DNA of 64,000 bases from Rhizobium sp. JAB6 (GTDB taxonomy: Bacteria; Pseudomonadota; Alphaproteobacteria; Rhizobiales; Rhizobiaceae), in NCBI RefSeq assembly GCF_003024605.1, contig NZ_PYJQ01000010.1, positions 124,001 to 188,000 on the forward strand, given 5' to 3'. Shown here in pieces: positions 51,555 through 61,429 of the stretch; the first letter of the stretch is position 1; each line of letters starts with the position of its first letter. Both the position numbers and the translations under genes were made by a program. Under the pieces are notes generated by a model. It was not told where the DNA came from. It ran no database searches and was given only the letters and a program-made list of their open reading frames with translations.

Positions 51555-51570
51555 TAACGACTTTTTAACC
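51555..51570. promoter_or_regulatory. candidate CtrA binding site
   Basis: TTAA-N7-TTAAC with TTAA at 51555-51558 and TTAAC at 51566-51570, upstream of the GNAT gene and downstream of typA. A partial TTAACCAT half is also present near 51486. Confidence 0.4.
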
Positions 51571-51605
51571 TTTTGGACAAGGGCTCAAAAACCGAACATG
51601 CAATT

Positions 51606-51630
51606 AAAAACCCCGGCACGAAGGCCGGGG
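51606..51630 (-). terminator. Rho-independent terminator of typA
   Basis: On the minus strand, CCCCGGCC-TTCG-TGCCGGGG followed by TTTTT; a compact GC hairpin with a stable tetraloop and T run, 27 bases after the typA stop. Confidence 0.9.
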
Positions 51631-51656
51631 TCGAATGCATTGCTCGGTTAGGATGA

Positions 51657-53474
51657 TCAGGCCAGACGGGCCTTCTCGTAACGCTTGCGCTCGTTCGGAT
51701 CGAGATACATCTTCCGCAGGCGGATCGACTTCGGTGTCACTTCCACCAGCTCGTCGTCCTGGATCCAGGAGAGCGCACGGTCGAGCGTCATGCGGATCGG
51801 CGGGGTCAGCTTCACGGCTTCGTCCTTGCCGGCGGCGCGGATGTTGGTGAGCTTCTTGCCCTTCAGCACGTTGACTTCGAGGTCGTTGTCGCGCGAGTGG
51901 ATGCCGATGATCATGCCGGCATAGACCTTCTCGCCGGCATCGATGATCATCGGGCCGCGGTCTTCCAGGTTGAACAGGGCATAGGCCACGGCTTCGCCGG
52001 CTTCATTGGCGAGCAGCACGCCGTTCACACGGCCGCCGATTTCGCCCTTGTAGGGCTGATAGTCATGGAACAGACGGTTCATGACGGCCGTGCCGCGCGT
52101 GTCGGTCAGAAGTTCCGACTGATAGCCGATAAGGCCGCGCGTCGGCGCCAGGAAGACGAGACGGACGCGATTGCCGCCCGAAGGACGCAGCTCGGACATT
52201 TCAGCCTTACGCTCGGACATCTTCTGCACGACGATGCCGGAATGCTCCTCATCCACGTCGATGACGACTTCTTCGATCGGCTCGAGCAGCTGACCGTTCT
52301 CATCCTTATGCATGACGACGCGCGGACGCGACACGGCAAGCTCGAAGCCTTCGCGGCGCATGGTTTCGATGAGAACTGCGAGCTGCAATTCGCCACGACC
52401 GGAAACGTAGAACGAATCCTTGCCTTCGGCTTCTTCGATCTTCAACGCAACGTTGCCTTCGGCTTCCTTGAAGAGGCGGTCGCGGATGACGCGCGAGGTG
52501 ACCTTGTCGCCTTCGGTGCCCGCATAGGGACTGTCGTTGACGATGAAGGACATGGTGACGGTCGGCGGGTCGATCGGCTGCGCGACCAGCGGCTCGGTAA
52601 CCTGCGGGTCGCAGAAGGTATCGGCGACGGTGCCCTTGGAAAGGCCGGCGATGGCGACGATGTCGCCCGCATGCGCTTCTTCGATCGGCTGGCGCTCGAT
52701 GCCGCGGAAGGCGAGGATCTTCGAAATACGGCCGGTTTCGATGAGGTTGCCGTCGCCACCCAGAACCTTGACGGCCTGGTTCGGCTTGATCGAGCCGGAA
52801 TGGATACGGCCGGTGATGATACGGCCGAGGAAGGGGTTGGCTTCCAGGATCGTGCCAATCATGCGGAACGGGCCTTCGCCGACGGTCGGCTCCGGAACGT
52901 GCTTGACGACGAGATCGAGAAGCGGGCCGAGGCCTTCTTCCTTCGGGCCATCGGGCGAATAGTTCATCCAGCCGTTACGGCCTGAACCGTAGAGGATCGG
53001 GAAATCGAGCTGCTCGTCGGTGGCGTCGAGATTGGCGAAGAGATCGAAGACTTCGTTGATGACCTCGTCGGCGCGGGCGTCCGGACGGTCGATCTTGTTG
53101 ATCGCAACGATCGGGCGCAGGCCGACCTTGAGCGCCTTGCCGACGACGAACTTCGTCTGCGGCATCGGGCCTTCGGCAGCATCGACGAGAACGATCGCGC
53201 CATCCACCATGGAGAGAATACGTTCGACTTCACCGCCGAAGTCGGCGTGGCCGGGCGTGTCGACGATGTTGATGCGGGTATCCTTCCAGACGACCGAGGT
53301 CGCCTTGGCAAGAATGGTAATGCCGCGTTCCTTTTCCAGATCGTTGGAATCCATGACGCGTTCGGCAACGCGCTGGTTCTCGCGGAAGGAGCCGGACTGC
53401 TTCAGGAGCTCGTCGACGAGGGTGGTTTTCCCATGGTCAACGTGCGCGATGATCGCGATGTTGCGAAGTGCCAT
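51657..53474 (-). CDS. typA: ribosome-associated GTPase TypA/BipA
   Basis: 605-residue translational GTPase. [28 protein letters not shown] contains G1, [12 protein letters not shown]3 and [11 protein letters not shown]4. Domain II and the C-terminal TypA-specific domain ([44 protein letters not shown]) follow. TypA supports ribosome assembly and stress growth. The start is the conserved MALRN at 53474. Confidence 0.96.
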   Translation of the reverse strand: MALRNIAIIAHVDHGKTTLVDELLKQSGSFRENQRVAERVMDSNDLEKERGITILAKATSVVWKDTRINIVDTPGHADFGGEVERILSMVDGAIVLVDAAEGPMPQTKFVVGKALKVGLRPIVAINKIDRPDARADEVINEVFDLFANLDATDEQLDFPILYGSGRNGWMNYSPDGPKEEGLGPLLDLVVKHVPEPTVGEGPFRMIGTILEANPFLGRIITGRIHSGSIKPNQAVKVLGGDGNLIETGRISKILAFRGIERQPIEEAHAGDIVAIAGLSKGTVADTFCDPQVTEPLVAQPIDPPTVTMSFIVNDSPYAGTEGDKVTSRVIRDRLFKEAEGNVALKIEEAEGKDSFYVSGRGELQLAVLIETMRREGFELAVSRPRVVMHKDENGQLLEPIEEVVIDVDEEHSGIVVQKMSERKAEMSELRPSGGNRVRLVFLAPTRGLIGYQSELLTDTRGTAVMNRLFHDYQPYKGEIGGRVNGVLLANEAGEAVAYALFNLEDRGPMIIDAGEKVYAGMIIGIHSRDNDLEVNVLKGKKLTNIRAAGKDEAVKLTPPIRMTLDRALSWIQDDELVEVTPKSIRLRKMYLDPNERKRYEKARLA

Positions 53475-53502
53475 ATGTCTTAATCTCTGAGGCTGGGGCG
53501 CA

Positions 53503-53517
53503 GTGTTTGGTAAACAC
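53503..53517. promoter_or_regulatory. palindrome in the typA upstream region
   Basis: GTGTTT-GGT-AAACAC, a perfect 6-base inverted repeat 29 bases upstream of the typA start. It could be a 5'-UTR hairpin or an operator; nothing more can be said. Confidence 0.3.
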
Positions 53518-53707
53518 GCCAATTGCATTTGGCGCGCTCATACCCTTTTTTTCGCGAATGCGAAAGGGGGGAGGCAAGAAAGGGGCTGAATGCCGGCTTT
53601 CCGTGCCTCACGCATCAGTCTTACACGTCTGGGCAGCCGAACTCTTTTCTATCGCATGGCCAAGTCAGATCCACGCAATCGCCTCGATCGGGATTTGTGC
53701 AGCTCAG

Positions 53708-54391
53708 TCAGGCGGCATGTTTCAGTAAGAACGCATTATGATGAAGCAGGAAAGCTTTGAGGCGCTCGGGATAGTCGTGCGTCACTGCGTCTCGCACGCT
53801 TTGCCGCATTGCCAACTCCCCGCGCCATGCCTTGACACGCGAGAGCCCGTCGAACACGCCGGTCGATGTGATGGTGTCGAATACATCGAAGTAACGGAAG
53901 ATCGGCGCGAAAACTGCATCGACCAGGCTGAACGCCTCTCCAGCAAAGAAGGGGCCGGTTTTCAATTCCGCCTCGACACGAGCAAATTTATCGATCAGCG
54001 CCTTGCGCTTGACCTCATAGGTCCCTTCGTCCCTGGCGGTCTCGAATCCCCACAAATCCGAAAGGATGGAAGAACCGAATTCCATCCAGCCGCGATGGCG
54101 GGCACGCGCGAGCGGATCGTCGGGGTGGAGCCGAGCACCGGATTGGGTTTCCTCGATATATTCGCAGATCACGGCGCTCTCGAACAAAACCGTTTCCACT
54201 CCGTCGTCCTGCCGCACGATCAGCAGCGGAACTTTGCCGAGCGGGGAAATAGCCAGAAACCAATCGGGCTTTGCAGATAGATCGACATAGCGGAACTCGA
54301 ATGGCGCACCCTTTTCGGCAAGCGTGATGGCGGCTCGCTGCACGTAGGGGCAAAGGTAGTGGCTGACAAGGACCAGTTTTGCGTCGGACAT
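53708..54391 (-). CDS. glutathione S-transferase family protein
   Basis: 227 residues. An N-terminal thioredoxin-like domain reads LVSHYLCPYVQRAAITLAEKG, with the LCPYVQR motif, then the conserved cis-proline SPLGKVPLL and FESAVICEYIEE (glutathione-binding). A helical C-terminal domain follows. GGAG precedes the ATG at 54391. Divergent from a MarR gene with paired operators between them, so it is probably the MarR target, induced by an electrophile or similar. Confidence 0.9.
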   Translation of the reverse strand: MSDAKLVLVSHYLCPYVQRAAITLAEKGAPFEFRYVDLSAKPDWFLAISPLGKVPLLIVRQDDGVETVLFESAVICEYIEETQSGARLHPDDPLARARHRGWMEFGSSILSDLWGFETARDEGTYEVKRKALIDKFARVEAELKTGPFFAGEAFSLVDAVFAPIFRYFDVFDTITSTGVFDGLSRVKAWRGELAMRQSVRDAVTHDYPERLKAFLLHHNAFLLKHAA

Positions 54392-54418
54392 GATCAATCT
54401 CCTGGATCTTCGTTCAAG

Positions 54419-54483
54419 ATAGATGTAATTGCATCTATATGCGGTCTTGCCAAGCCGGTCAACATAGATGTAATTGCATCCAT
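54419..54483. promoter_or_regulatory. paired MarR operators between GST and marR
   Basis: A 20-base palindrome ATAGATGTAATTGCATCTAT (54419-54438) recurs 45 bases later as ATAGATGTAATTGCATCCAT (54464-54483), one mismatch in the arm. The second copy covers the marR start codon at 54482. This arrangement fits autoregulation plus repression of the divergent GST gene. Confidence 0.7.
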
Positions 54484-54946
54484 GCCCGACTATTCAGATG
54501 CCAGCGCTTCAAAACCCTCCGCCGCCGTCACGCGAGCATGGGTGCGCCTCATGCGCACGCAACAAATCGTCCTCGCGGCGATCGAGCATGATCTGAAGGA
54601 CGCCGGCCTGCCACCGCTCGGCTGGTACGATGTGCTATGGGAGCTGACCCAGGCGACGGAAGGGAAGTTGCGCCCCTATGAGATCGAGGAGCGCACGCTC
54701 CTCGCCCAGCATAATCTGTCGCGCCTGCTCGACCGAATGGAAAAGGCCGGCCTGGTTCATCGTGAAATATTTTCCGAGGACGGCCGAGGCCGCTGGGTCC
54801 TTATCACCGAAGCAGGAAGTGCCATGCGCAGCCGCATGTGGGCAGTCTATGCCTCGGCGCTTCAACGCCATGTGGGCGATAAGCTGAACGATGCGCAAGC
54901 AGGCCAATTGGCTGAGCTGTTGGCATTGCTTTCTCGCAAACCCTGA
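54482..54946 (+). CDS. MarR-family transcriptional regulator
   Basis: 154 residues with a winged helix: WVRLMRTQQIVLAAIEHDLKDAGLPPLGWYDVLWEL, then the recognition-helix block QHNLSRLLDRMEKAGLVHREIFSEDGRGRWVLITEAG. The start is the ATG at 54482, embedded in the second operator. Probable repressor of the divergent glutathione S-transferase gene and of itself. Confidence 0.9.
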   Translation: MPDYSDASASKPSAAVTRAWVRLMRTQQIVLAAIEHDLKDAGLPPLGWYDVLWELTQATEGKLRPYEIEERTLLAQHNLSRLLDRMEKAGLVHREIFSEDGRGRWVLITEAGSAMRSRMWAVYASALQRHVGDKLNDAQAGQLAELLALLSRKP

Positions 54947-54989
54947 TTGACCGAGAAGATCAGTGCGAAGCAAGCACTGCCACATAAAT

Positions 54990-55027
54990 CAGCCGCCAAG
55001 GTTGACCTTTCGCGGCTGACTTTTTTC
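54990..55027 (+). terminator. Rho-independent terminator after marR
   Basis: TCAGCCGC (54990-54997) pairs with GCGGCTGA (55012-55019), enclosing AAGGT/ACCTT, and is followed by C then TTTTTT. It is a strong plus-strand terminator and may also serve the converging M3 peptidase gene. Confidence 0.85.
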
Positions 55028-55046
55028 TGCCTACGGAACGCAAAGA

Positions 55047-57110
55047 TCAGGCCGCCAAGCCCTTCTTCTTCAGCATCGCATCCGGGCTCGGCAGCTTGCC
55101 GCGGAAGGCCTTGTAGGCATCTTCCGGATCGATCGAACCGCCGACGGAATAGATGTTGGCCTTCAATTTTGCGGCCATATCCGGATTGAAGGCATCGCCG
55201 GTTTCCTCGAAGGCGGAGAACGCATCGGCATCGAGCACTTCCGACCACATGTAGGAATAGTAACCGGCCGAATAGCCGTCGCCGGAGAACACATGCTGGA
55301 AGTGCGGCGTCGCATGGCGCATGACGATGGATTTCGGCATGCCGATCTCCGCAAGCACCTGGGCTTGCACCGCCATCGGATCTTCGACGGCGCCACGCGT
55401 ATGGAATGCCATGTCGACCAGAGCCGAAGAGGTGAATTCGACCGTATTGAAGCCGGCATTGAAGGTGCGGGCGGCAAGAACCTTGTCGAGCAGTGCCTGC
55501 GGGATCGGTGCGCCGGTCTCGTAGTGGACGGCATATTCCTTGAGAATGGCGGGTACTGTCAGCCAGTGCTCGTAAAGCTGCGATGGCAGTTCGACGAAAT
55601 CGCGGGAAACCCCCGTGCCCGAAACCGAGGGATAGGTGACGTTCGAAAGCATGCCGTGCAGCGCATGGCCGAATTCATGGAACAGTGTACGGGCATCGTC
55701 GAGCGACAGCAGCGCCGGCCGGCCTTCCCCCGGCTTGGCGAAGTTGCAGACATTATAGATGATCGGCAGTTCGCCGGTATGGCCGTTCTTCAGCGGCAGC
55801 TTGTGCTGCGATTGAAAAGAGCTCATCCAGGCGCCGGAGCGCTTCGAGCTGCGGGCGAAATAGTCGCCGAGAAACAGGGCGACGAGCTTGTCGGAGCGGT
55901 CGCGAATCTCGAAGACGCGCACATCGGGATGATAGGCGGGAACACCCTTCTGTTCGATGGCCTTGATGCCGAACAGGCGGCCGGCAACATCGAAGCATGC
56001 GGCAATGATCTTTTCGAGCTGCAGATAGGGCTTCAATTCGGTTTCGGAAAAATCGAACTTCCGTGTCCGGATCTTCTCGGCATAATGACGCCAATCCCAG
56101 GGCATGACCTCGTGGTTGCGGCCCTCCTCGGCGATCAACGCCGCGATATCCCTTTCTTCCTCTGCCGCGCGTGCTGCCGCCTTGTCCCACACGGTCATCA
56201 GAAGATCGTTCACCGCTGCCGGCGTCTTTGCCATGGTGTTGTCGAGCTTGAGTTCGGCGAAATTCGCGTAGCCAAGCAGCTTCGCCTTCTCTGCTCTTAA
56301 GGCCAGAGTCTCGCGAATGATCTCACGATTGTCGGTCTTGCCGCCATTGGCGCCGCGCGCCACCCATGCGTTGAAGGCCTGCTCACGCAGATCACGCCGC
56401 TCGGAAGAGGTGAGGAACGGTTCGATGATCGAGCGCGAGAGGGTGACGGCATATTTGCCCTCCTCGCCGCGTTCGCGCGCAGCCGCTGCCATCGCCTCGC
56501 GCAGATAGTCGGGAAGGCCGGCGAGATCGGCCTCTTCCGACAGCAGCAGCGCCCAGCTCTTTTCATCCGCCAGCACGTTCTGCCCGAATTGCGCGCCGAG
56601 GCCGGCAAGCTTTTCGTTGATGGCAGACAGGCGCTCCTGTTCGGCCTTCGGCAGCTTGGCACCGGCCTTGACGAAGCCCTTCCAGTGCCGCTCCAGCACC
56701 CGGGTTTCTTCCAGTGTCAGCCCAAGTGCGTCGCGGCTTTCCCAGAGCGCGTCGAGGCGGGCAAAGAGCGCCGCATTCGTGCCGATCTTCGAATAGTGCC
56801 GGGCCATCTTTGGTGCGATCTCGCGCTCGAGTGCCTGGATGGTCTCGTTCGTATGCGCGCCTGCCTTGTTCCAGAAGAGCGCAGAAATGCGCGACAGCTC
56901 GTCGCCAGCGATCTCCAGCGCCGTCACGGTATTGGCGAAGGTCGGTGCCTCGCTCTTGCCGGCGATGGCATCGATCTCGGCCTCATGCGATGCAAGCGCT
57001 GCATCGAAGGCAGGTGCAAAATCCGTATCCTTCACCGCATCGAAACGCGGCAGCCCCTGATGTCCGGTCCATTCGGTGAGCGCAGGATTGACGGCGATAG
57101 GGGAAGACAT
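55047..57110 (-). CDS. M3-family oligopeptidase
   Basis: 687 residues of the thimet oligopeptidase family (Dcp/OpdA type), a cytoplasmic zinc peptidase degrading oligopeptides. The zinc motif is LFHEFGHALHGML; the downstream YSAGYYSYMWSEVLDADAFSAF block is conserved. The start is ATG 57110 (MSSPIAVNPALTEWTG), dropping eight upstream residues. Confidence 0.93.
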   Translation of the reverse strand: MSSPIAVNPALTEWTGHQGLPRFDAVKDTDFAPAFDAALASHEAEIDAIAGKSEAPTFANTVTALEIAGDELSRISALFWNKAGAHTNETIQALEREIAPKMARHYSKIGTNAALFARLDALWESRDALGLTLEETRVLERHWKGFVKAGAKLPKAEQERLSAINEKLAGLGAQFGQNVLADEKSWALLLSEEADLAGLPDYLREAMAAAARERGEEGKYAVTLSRSIIEPFLTSSERRDLREQAFNAWVARGANGGKTDNREIIRETLALRAEKAKLLGYANFAELKLDNTMAKTPAAVNDLLMTVWDKAAARAAEEERDIAALIAEEGRNHEVMPWDWRHYAEKIRTRKFDFSETELKPYLQLEKIIAACFDVAGRLFGIKAIEQKGVPAYHPDVRVFEIRDRSDKLVALFLGDYFARSSKRSGAWMSSFQSQHKLPLKNGHTGELPIIYNVCNFAKPGEGRPALLSLDDARTLFHEFGHALHGMLSNVTYPSVSGTGVSRDFVELPSQLYEHWLTVPAILKEYAVHYETGAPIPQALLDKVLAARTFNAGFNTVEFTSSALVDMAFHTRGAVEDPMAVQAQVLAEIGMPKSIVMRHATPHFQHVFSGDGYSAGYYSYMWSEVLDADAFSAFEETGDAFNPDMAAKLKANIYSVGGSIDPEDAYKAFRGKLPSPDAMLKKKGLAA

Positions 57111-57208
57111 GCGGGGCATCCTTTCGACAGACATCTGATCGAAGCACGATATAAGGCCAGCTCCGCCGAATTGGTATGGCGGGAGCCTAACAAATTGATA
57201 GGGCGGAC

Positions 57209-57850
57209 TCAGGCCTTGCGCCAGCCGAGCAGGCCGGGCGTGGCATGCCAGAGCGCCTGCACAGCAAATCCCATGAAGAGGACGCCGGAGCAGCGCACGA
57301 TCAGCCGCTCATGCGCGCGATAGAAGCGCCGAACAGCGCCTGCTCCGATAATACTGATGAGAATGACGTCGGCCGTTATGAACCCCGCAAAGGAAACCGT
57401 CAGCAGCAACGGCAGGGCGCTGAAGGTCAGCGCGCCGGCGGAGCCCGCGACAAGTGCCGTAAAGGTTGCCAGCGCTACGGGATATCCCTTTGGATTGGTT
57501 AGCCCGAAGATCAGGCCGCGGCGGAACGGCCGGTCGACATTGACGAGTGCCTTGCCATCGCCCTTCGGCTTGGCCGTCACGGCACTCCAGCCGATCCAGG
57601 CGAGATAGAAGCCGCACAACAAGCCGAGCAGGTCGAAGACGAAGGTGCCGATGGTCTTGGCGCCGACGATGGCGACCAAGGCGAGTGTGGACCAGACGAG
57701 ATCGCCCAGCAGATGGCCGCTGACGAAGAATGCGCCCGCCCTGCGCCCCTGTCCGGCGCCTATGCCGAGCAGCGCCAGAAAGGCGGGGCCGGGGATGAGC
57801 ACATAGAAAAGCGCGGCCAGAAAAGCGCCGACAACAAGCGATTGCGTCAT
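57209..57850 (-). CDS. LysE-family exporter
   Basis: 213 residues, six hydrophobic segments, with IPGPAFLALLGIGAGQGRRAG and GLTNPKGYPVALATF, the usual LysE/RhtB motifs. The start is MTQSLVV at 57850. It is divergent from a MarR gene with a 160-base gap, so it may be the regulated target. Substrate unknown. Confidence 0.88.
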   Translation of the reverse strand: MTQSLVVGAFLAALFYVLIPGPAFLALLGIGAGQGRRAGAFFVSGHLLGDLVWSTLALVAIVGAKTIGTFVFDLLGLLCGFYLAWIGWSAVTAKPKGDGKALVNVDRPFRRGLIFGLTNPKGYPVALATFTALVAGSAGALTFSALPLLLTVSFAGFITADVILISIIGAGAVRRFYRAHERLIVRCSGVLFMGFAVQALWHATPGLLGWRKA

Positions 57851-58010
57851 GATGGATGTTCCCGCTGGCAATCGCGCGAGAGTAGCAATCTGCGGAACCC
57901 GGTCAAGCACGAGCGCGTTGCGGACAGAAGAAGTCGTTGTGTTCATGGGACGAAATCAATATGTACGTAGTGGGGCCCAAAAACTAAAGAGCGTAGGTAG
58001 GGAAGCGCTT

Positions 58011-58493
58011 ATGAACAGCAGGATTAATACGGATTCGCTCGCCTTTCTTGTGAGCGATTGCGCCCGACTGATCAGGGCGGCCTTCGAGCGACGCATTCTT
58101 GTCGCCGGGCTTGGACTGACGGCCGGAGAAGCGCGGACGCTCATGCAGGTTGCCGCCATCAATGGCAGTCGCCAGCTCGACATCGCCTCCCGCATGGGGT
58201 TGGAGCCGATGACAGTCAGCGCCTTTCTCGACAAGTTGCAGGCGCGCGGCCTGATCGAACGCCAGCCCGACCCGCTCGACCGCCGTGCCAAGCGCATCGT
58301 GCTGTCGGATGCCGCCGACGCCAAGTTGAAGCAGATCGATAGGGAGATCTGCGAAGTCGAGCGTAATGCGACACAGGGCTTCGATCCGGCTCTTCAGCTT
58401 CAGTTGCATGACGCCCTGTGTGTTTTCCGCAGCAATCTGCAGAAGGCGGAGGCACCGGCGGAAGTCGAACGCGAATTGCGGCCGGTGGAATAA
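58011..58493 (+). CDS. MarR-family transcriptional regulator
   Basis: 160 residues with a MarR winged helix: LGLTAGEARTLMQVAAINGSRQLDIASRMGLEPMTVSAFLDKLQARGLIERQPDPLDRRAKRIVLSDA. Divergent from a LysE exporter gene, the likely target. I see no strong palindrome in the gap. The start is the ATG at 58011; an open frame continues upstream without support. Confidence 0.9.
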   Translation: MNSRINTDSLAFLVSDCARLIRAAFERRILVAGLGLTAGEARTLMQVAAINGSRQLDIASRMGLEPMTVSAFLDKLQARGLIERQPDPLDRRAKRIVLSDAADAKLKQIDREICEVERNATQGFDPALQLQLHDALCVFRSNLQKAEAPAEVERELRPVE

Positions 58494-58527
58494 TCCAAGC
58501 CCGCCGCCTTCGCAGGCTCAGATGAGA

Positions 58528-58560
58528 AAGCCCGCCTCCGGCGACACCGCAAGCGGGCTT
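58528..58560. terminator. hairpin between marR and argG, possibly bidirectional
   Basis: AAGCCCGC (58528-58535) pairs exactly with GCGGGCTT (58553-58560). On the minus strand it is followed by TCTC rather than a long T run, so termination for argG is moderate at best. It sits in the 83-base gap between two converging genes. Confidence 0.55.
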
Positions 58561-58576
58561 CATCGAGAGAGAGCGG

Positions 58577-59800
58577 TTACTTCGACAGGTTGCGCTTGGC
58601 GAGCGTGCGCAGGCGCAAGGCGTTGAGCTTGATGAAACCAGCCGCATCCTTCTGGTCGTAGGCGCCCTGGTCGTCTTCGAAGGTGACCAGCTTGTCGGAG
58701 TAGAGCGACTTCGGGCTTTCGCGGCCGATGACCATGACGTTGCCCTTGTAGAGCTTCAGTGTCACCTCGCCTTCGACATGCTCCTGGCTTTTGTCGATCA
58801 GGGCCTGCAGCATCTCGCGTTCCGGCGAGAACCAGAAGCCGTAATAGATCAGCTCGGCATAGCGCGGCATCAGCTCGTCCTTGAGGTGCGCGGCACCGCG
58901 GTCGAGCGTGATGGATTCGATGGCGCGGTGGGCCGCGAGCAGGATCGTGCCGCCGGGAGTCTCGTAGACACCGCGCGATTTCATGCCGACGAAACGGTTC
59001 TCGACCAGATCGAGACGGCCGATGCCGTTGTCGCGGCCGTACTCGTTCAGCTTCGCAAGCAAGGTCGCTGGGCTCAGTCGCTGGCCATCGATAGAAACGG
59101 CATCACCCTTTTCGAAGCCGATCTTGATGATGGTGGCCTTATCGGGGGCTGCTTCCGGCGAGATCGTGCGCATGTGCACATACTCGGGCGCTTCCTGGGC
59201 CGGGTTTTCCAGGACCTTGCCTTCGGACGAGGAGTGCAGCAGGTTGGCGTCGACGGAGAAAGGCGCTTCGCCCTTCTTGTCCTTGGCAACCGGAATCTGG
59301 TGCTTCTCGGCAAATTCGAGCAGATCGGTGCGGCTCTTGAACGACCAGTCGCGCCAGGGTGCGATGATCTTGATGTCCGGATTCAGCGCATAGGCCGAAA
59401 GCTCGAAACGAACTTGGTCGTTGCCCTTGCCGGTCGCGCCGTGAGCAATGGCGTCGGCGCCGGTCTTCCTGGCGATCTCGATGAGATGCTTGGAGATCAG
59501 CGGACGCGCGATCGAGGTGCCGAGCAGATAGACGCCTTCATAGACGGCATTGGCGCGGAACATCGGGAAGACGAAATCGCGCACGAATTCCTCGCGCACA
59601 TCCTCGATATAGATTTCCTTGATGCCGAGCATTTCGGCCTTCTTGCGCGCCGGCTCCAGCTCTTCGCCCTGGCCGAGATCGGCGGTGAAGGTGACGACTT
59701 CGGCGCCGAGCTCCGTCTGCAGCCACTTCAGGATAATCGAGGTGTCGAGACCGCCGGAATAGGCGAGAACGACTTTCTTCACGTCTTTATGTGATGCCAT
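58577..59800 (-). CDS. argG: argininosuccinate synthase
   Basis: 407 residues of the ATP-dependent synthase joining citrulline and aspartate in arginine synthesis. [19 protein letters not shown] is the PP-loop; [18 protein letters not shown] and [20 protein letters not shown] are conserved. The start is [11 protein letters not shown] at 59800. Confidence 0.97.
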   Translation of the reverse strand: MASHKDVKKVVLAYSGGLDTSIILKWLQTELGAEVVTFTADLGQGEELEPARKKAEMLGIKEIYIEDVREEFVRDFVFPMFRANAVYEGVYLLGTSIARPLISKHLIEIARKTGADAIAHGATGKGNDQVRFELSAYALNPDIKIIAPWRDWSFKSRTDLLEFAEKHQIPVAKDKKGEAPFSVDANLLHSSSEGKVLENPAQEAPEYVHMRTISPEAAPDKATIIKIGFEKGDAVSIDGQRLSPATLLAKLNEYGRDNGIGRLDLVENRFVGMKSRGVYETPGGTILLAAHRAIESITLDRGAAHLKDELMPRYAELIYYGFWFSPEREMLQALIDKSQEHVEGEVTLKLYKGNVMVIGRESPKSLYSDKLVTFEDDQGAYDQKDAAGFIKLNALRLRTLAKRNLSK

Positions 59801-59920
59801 GATGAGTTCCGTTTCAAGGCGGACCAGAGAAAATGCCCGCAAACCTGTATCGCGGAACTTTTAGCGAGATTATCGTGCGGCGCAAGGGGAGGCGAGAGCG
59901 GGACGTTTCTCAGGACAGCG

Positions 59921-60209
59921 TCAAAGATGGGCGCCGATATTCATCCGTCGATGCAGGATGCGGATGATCGTGACCGTTTCGACGCCATCCTTATAGATGA
60001 TGAAATGAGCCAGAGGCGAGAGCGAGATAATCCCGTTTGATGCCGCCGACCTTGCGATCGCGTGCGATGCCCTTCATCAAAGCATGACAACGATCACGCA
60101 GAGCGAAGACATAATCCTCCGCTTGCTCGTGACCCCATTTTTCCTCGGTATAGTCGTAGATTTGATCGATGTCGGACGTTGCTTTCGGCGAGAAGACCAA
60201 TTTCTTCAT
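59921..60209 (-). pseudogene. frameshifted ParE-family toxin gene
   Basis: The first frame gives MKKLVFSPKATSDIDQIYDYTEEKWGHEQAEDYVFALRDRCHALMKGIARDRKVGGIKRDYLALASGS, a normal ParE/RelE start, but runs into a stop after 72 residues (59991). The next frame continues HFIIYKDGVETVTIIRILHRRMNIGAHL and stops at 59921, which is the missing C-terminus. The break is in the serine codon near 60004, best explained by loss of two bases (or gain of one). Restoring it gives about 96 residues, the usual ParE length. The antitoxin gene just upstream is intact. Confidence 0.85.
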
Positions 60210-60451
60210 CGCTGATTGCGCAACTTTCTCTTTCCTTCGATAAATTCATAGAAGTCAAACTCCTCCGGCTCGCCCGAGGCCTCCCCTTCGGCGATCGCCG
60301 CTTCAATCGCATCTATTTCCGCCCGGCTACGGAATAATTTCAGCGCGGCGTCGATGACCTCGCTTGGCGAATCGTAATTGCCGTGGCTGATCTGCTCGCC
60401 GATAAACGCATCCATCTGCTCGTCGATTTCTATGGACACATGCTTTGTCAC
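60206..60451 (-). CDS. ParD-type antitoxin
   Basis: 81 residues, ribbon-helix-helix antitoxin: KHVSIEIDEQMDAFIGEQISHGNYDSPSEVIDAALKLF is the DNA-binding part, and the C-terminus (AIAEGEASGEPEEFDFYEFIEGKRKLRNQR) would neutralise the toxin. It overlaps the toxin gene by four bases. The gene is complete although its toxin is broken. Confidence 0.88.
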   Translation of the reverse strand: MTKHVSIEIDEQMDAFIGEQISHGNYDSPSEVIDAALKLFRSRAEIDAIEAAIAEGEASGEPEEFDFYEFIEGKRKLRNQR

Positions 60452-60536
60452 GAGCGCGACCTCCAGCGGTTTGACTTGATTGCCGAAAGTACCATATTCG
60501 GCGGCGACCGAACAATGCCTGAGGAGGGCTCCGCTC

Positions 60537-61391
60537 GTGACCGATATTCAAGACATTTTCAAGAAATCCAATGTTGCCGTCATCACCGGAGGCGCTTCCG
60601 GCATCGGCTTTGCCGCGGCGAAACATTTCGCATCCCTCGGCATGAGCGTCGTCATCGCCGATCTCGGCGGCGATCGCCTGGCCGAAGCGAGCGCTGAACT
60701 CAAGACGATTGCAGGCGAAGAGCATGTGATGGCCATCGAGACGGATGTCGCCAGCAAGGAAGCGCTGGAAGCACTGGAACGTGCCGTCCTGCAGCGTTTC
60801 GGCCGCGTGCATGTGTTGATGAACAACGCCGGCATCGGCCCGGAAACCTCCATCTTCAGCGCCCAGGCCGGCTGGGACGCGATCCTCGGCGTCAACCTGC
60901 TCGGCGTCATCAACGGCACGCGCGTCTTCGGGCCCGGTATGCTGGCGCACGGCAAGCCGGGCGTCATCATCAACACCGGCTCGAAACAGGGCATCACCAC
61001 GCCTCCCGGCAATCCCGCCTACAATGTCTCGAAGGCCGGTGTGAAGGTCTTTACTGAGGCGCTGCAGCACGAGCTGCGCAACACGGAAGGCGCCAGGATT
61101 TCGGCCCATCTCCTCATCCCCGGCTTCGTCTTCACAGGCTTGACCAAAGGCGATCGACGGGAAAAGCCTGCTGCCGCCTGGACGCCAGAGCAGACGGTCG
61201 AGTTCATGATGGAAAGCCTGAAGCGCGGCGATTTCTACATTCTTTGCCCCGATAATGATGTGGCCCGGCCGGTCGACGAACGCCGCATGCTCTGGGCTGC
61301 CGGCGATATTGTCGAGAACCGGCCGCCGCTGTCGCGGTGGCACCCGGACTATGCCGATCAATTCAAGGCTTTCCTCGAAAGGAAGGATTGA
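60537..61391 (+). CDS. SDR-family oxidoreductase
   Basis: 284 residues with TGGASGIGFAA cofactor motif, NNAGIG, the catalytic region INTGSKQGIT and YNVSKAG (YxxxK). I start at GTG 60537, where GAGGAGG lies about ten bases upstream; the frame runs 19 codons further with no ribosome-binding site. Substrate unknown. Confidence 0.88.
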   Translation: MTDIQDIFKKSNVAVITGGASGIGFAAAKHFASLGMSVVIADLGGDRLAEASAELKTIAGEEHVMAIETDVASKEALEALERAVLQRFGRVHVLMNNAGIGPETSIFSAQAGWDAILGVNLLGVINGTRVFGPGMLAHGKPGVIINTGSKQGITTPPGNPAYNVSKAGVKVFTEALQHELRNTEGARISAHLLIPGFVFTGLTKGDRREKPAAAWTPEQTVEFMMESLKRGDFYILCPDNDVARPVDERRMLWAAGDIVENRPPLSRWHPDYADQFKAFLERKD

Positions 61392-61429
61392 TTTGCAATC
61401 AACCGAAAGCCGGGTAAGAACGGATAGAC

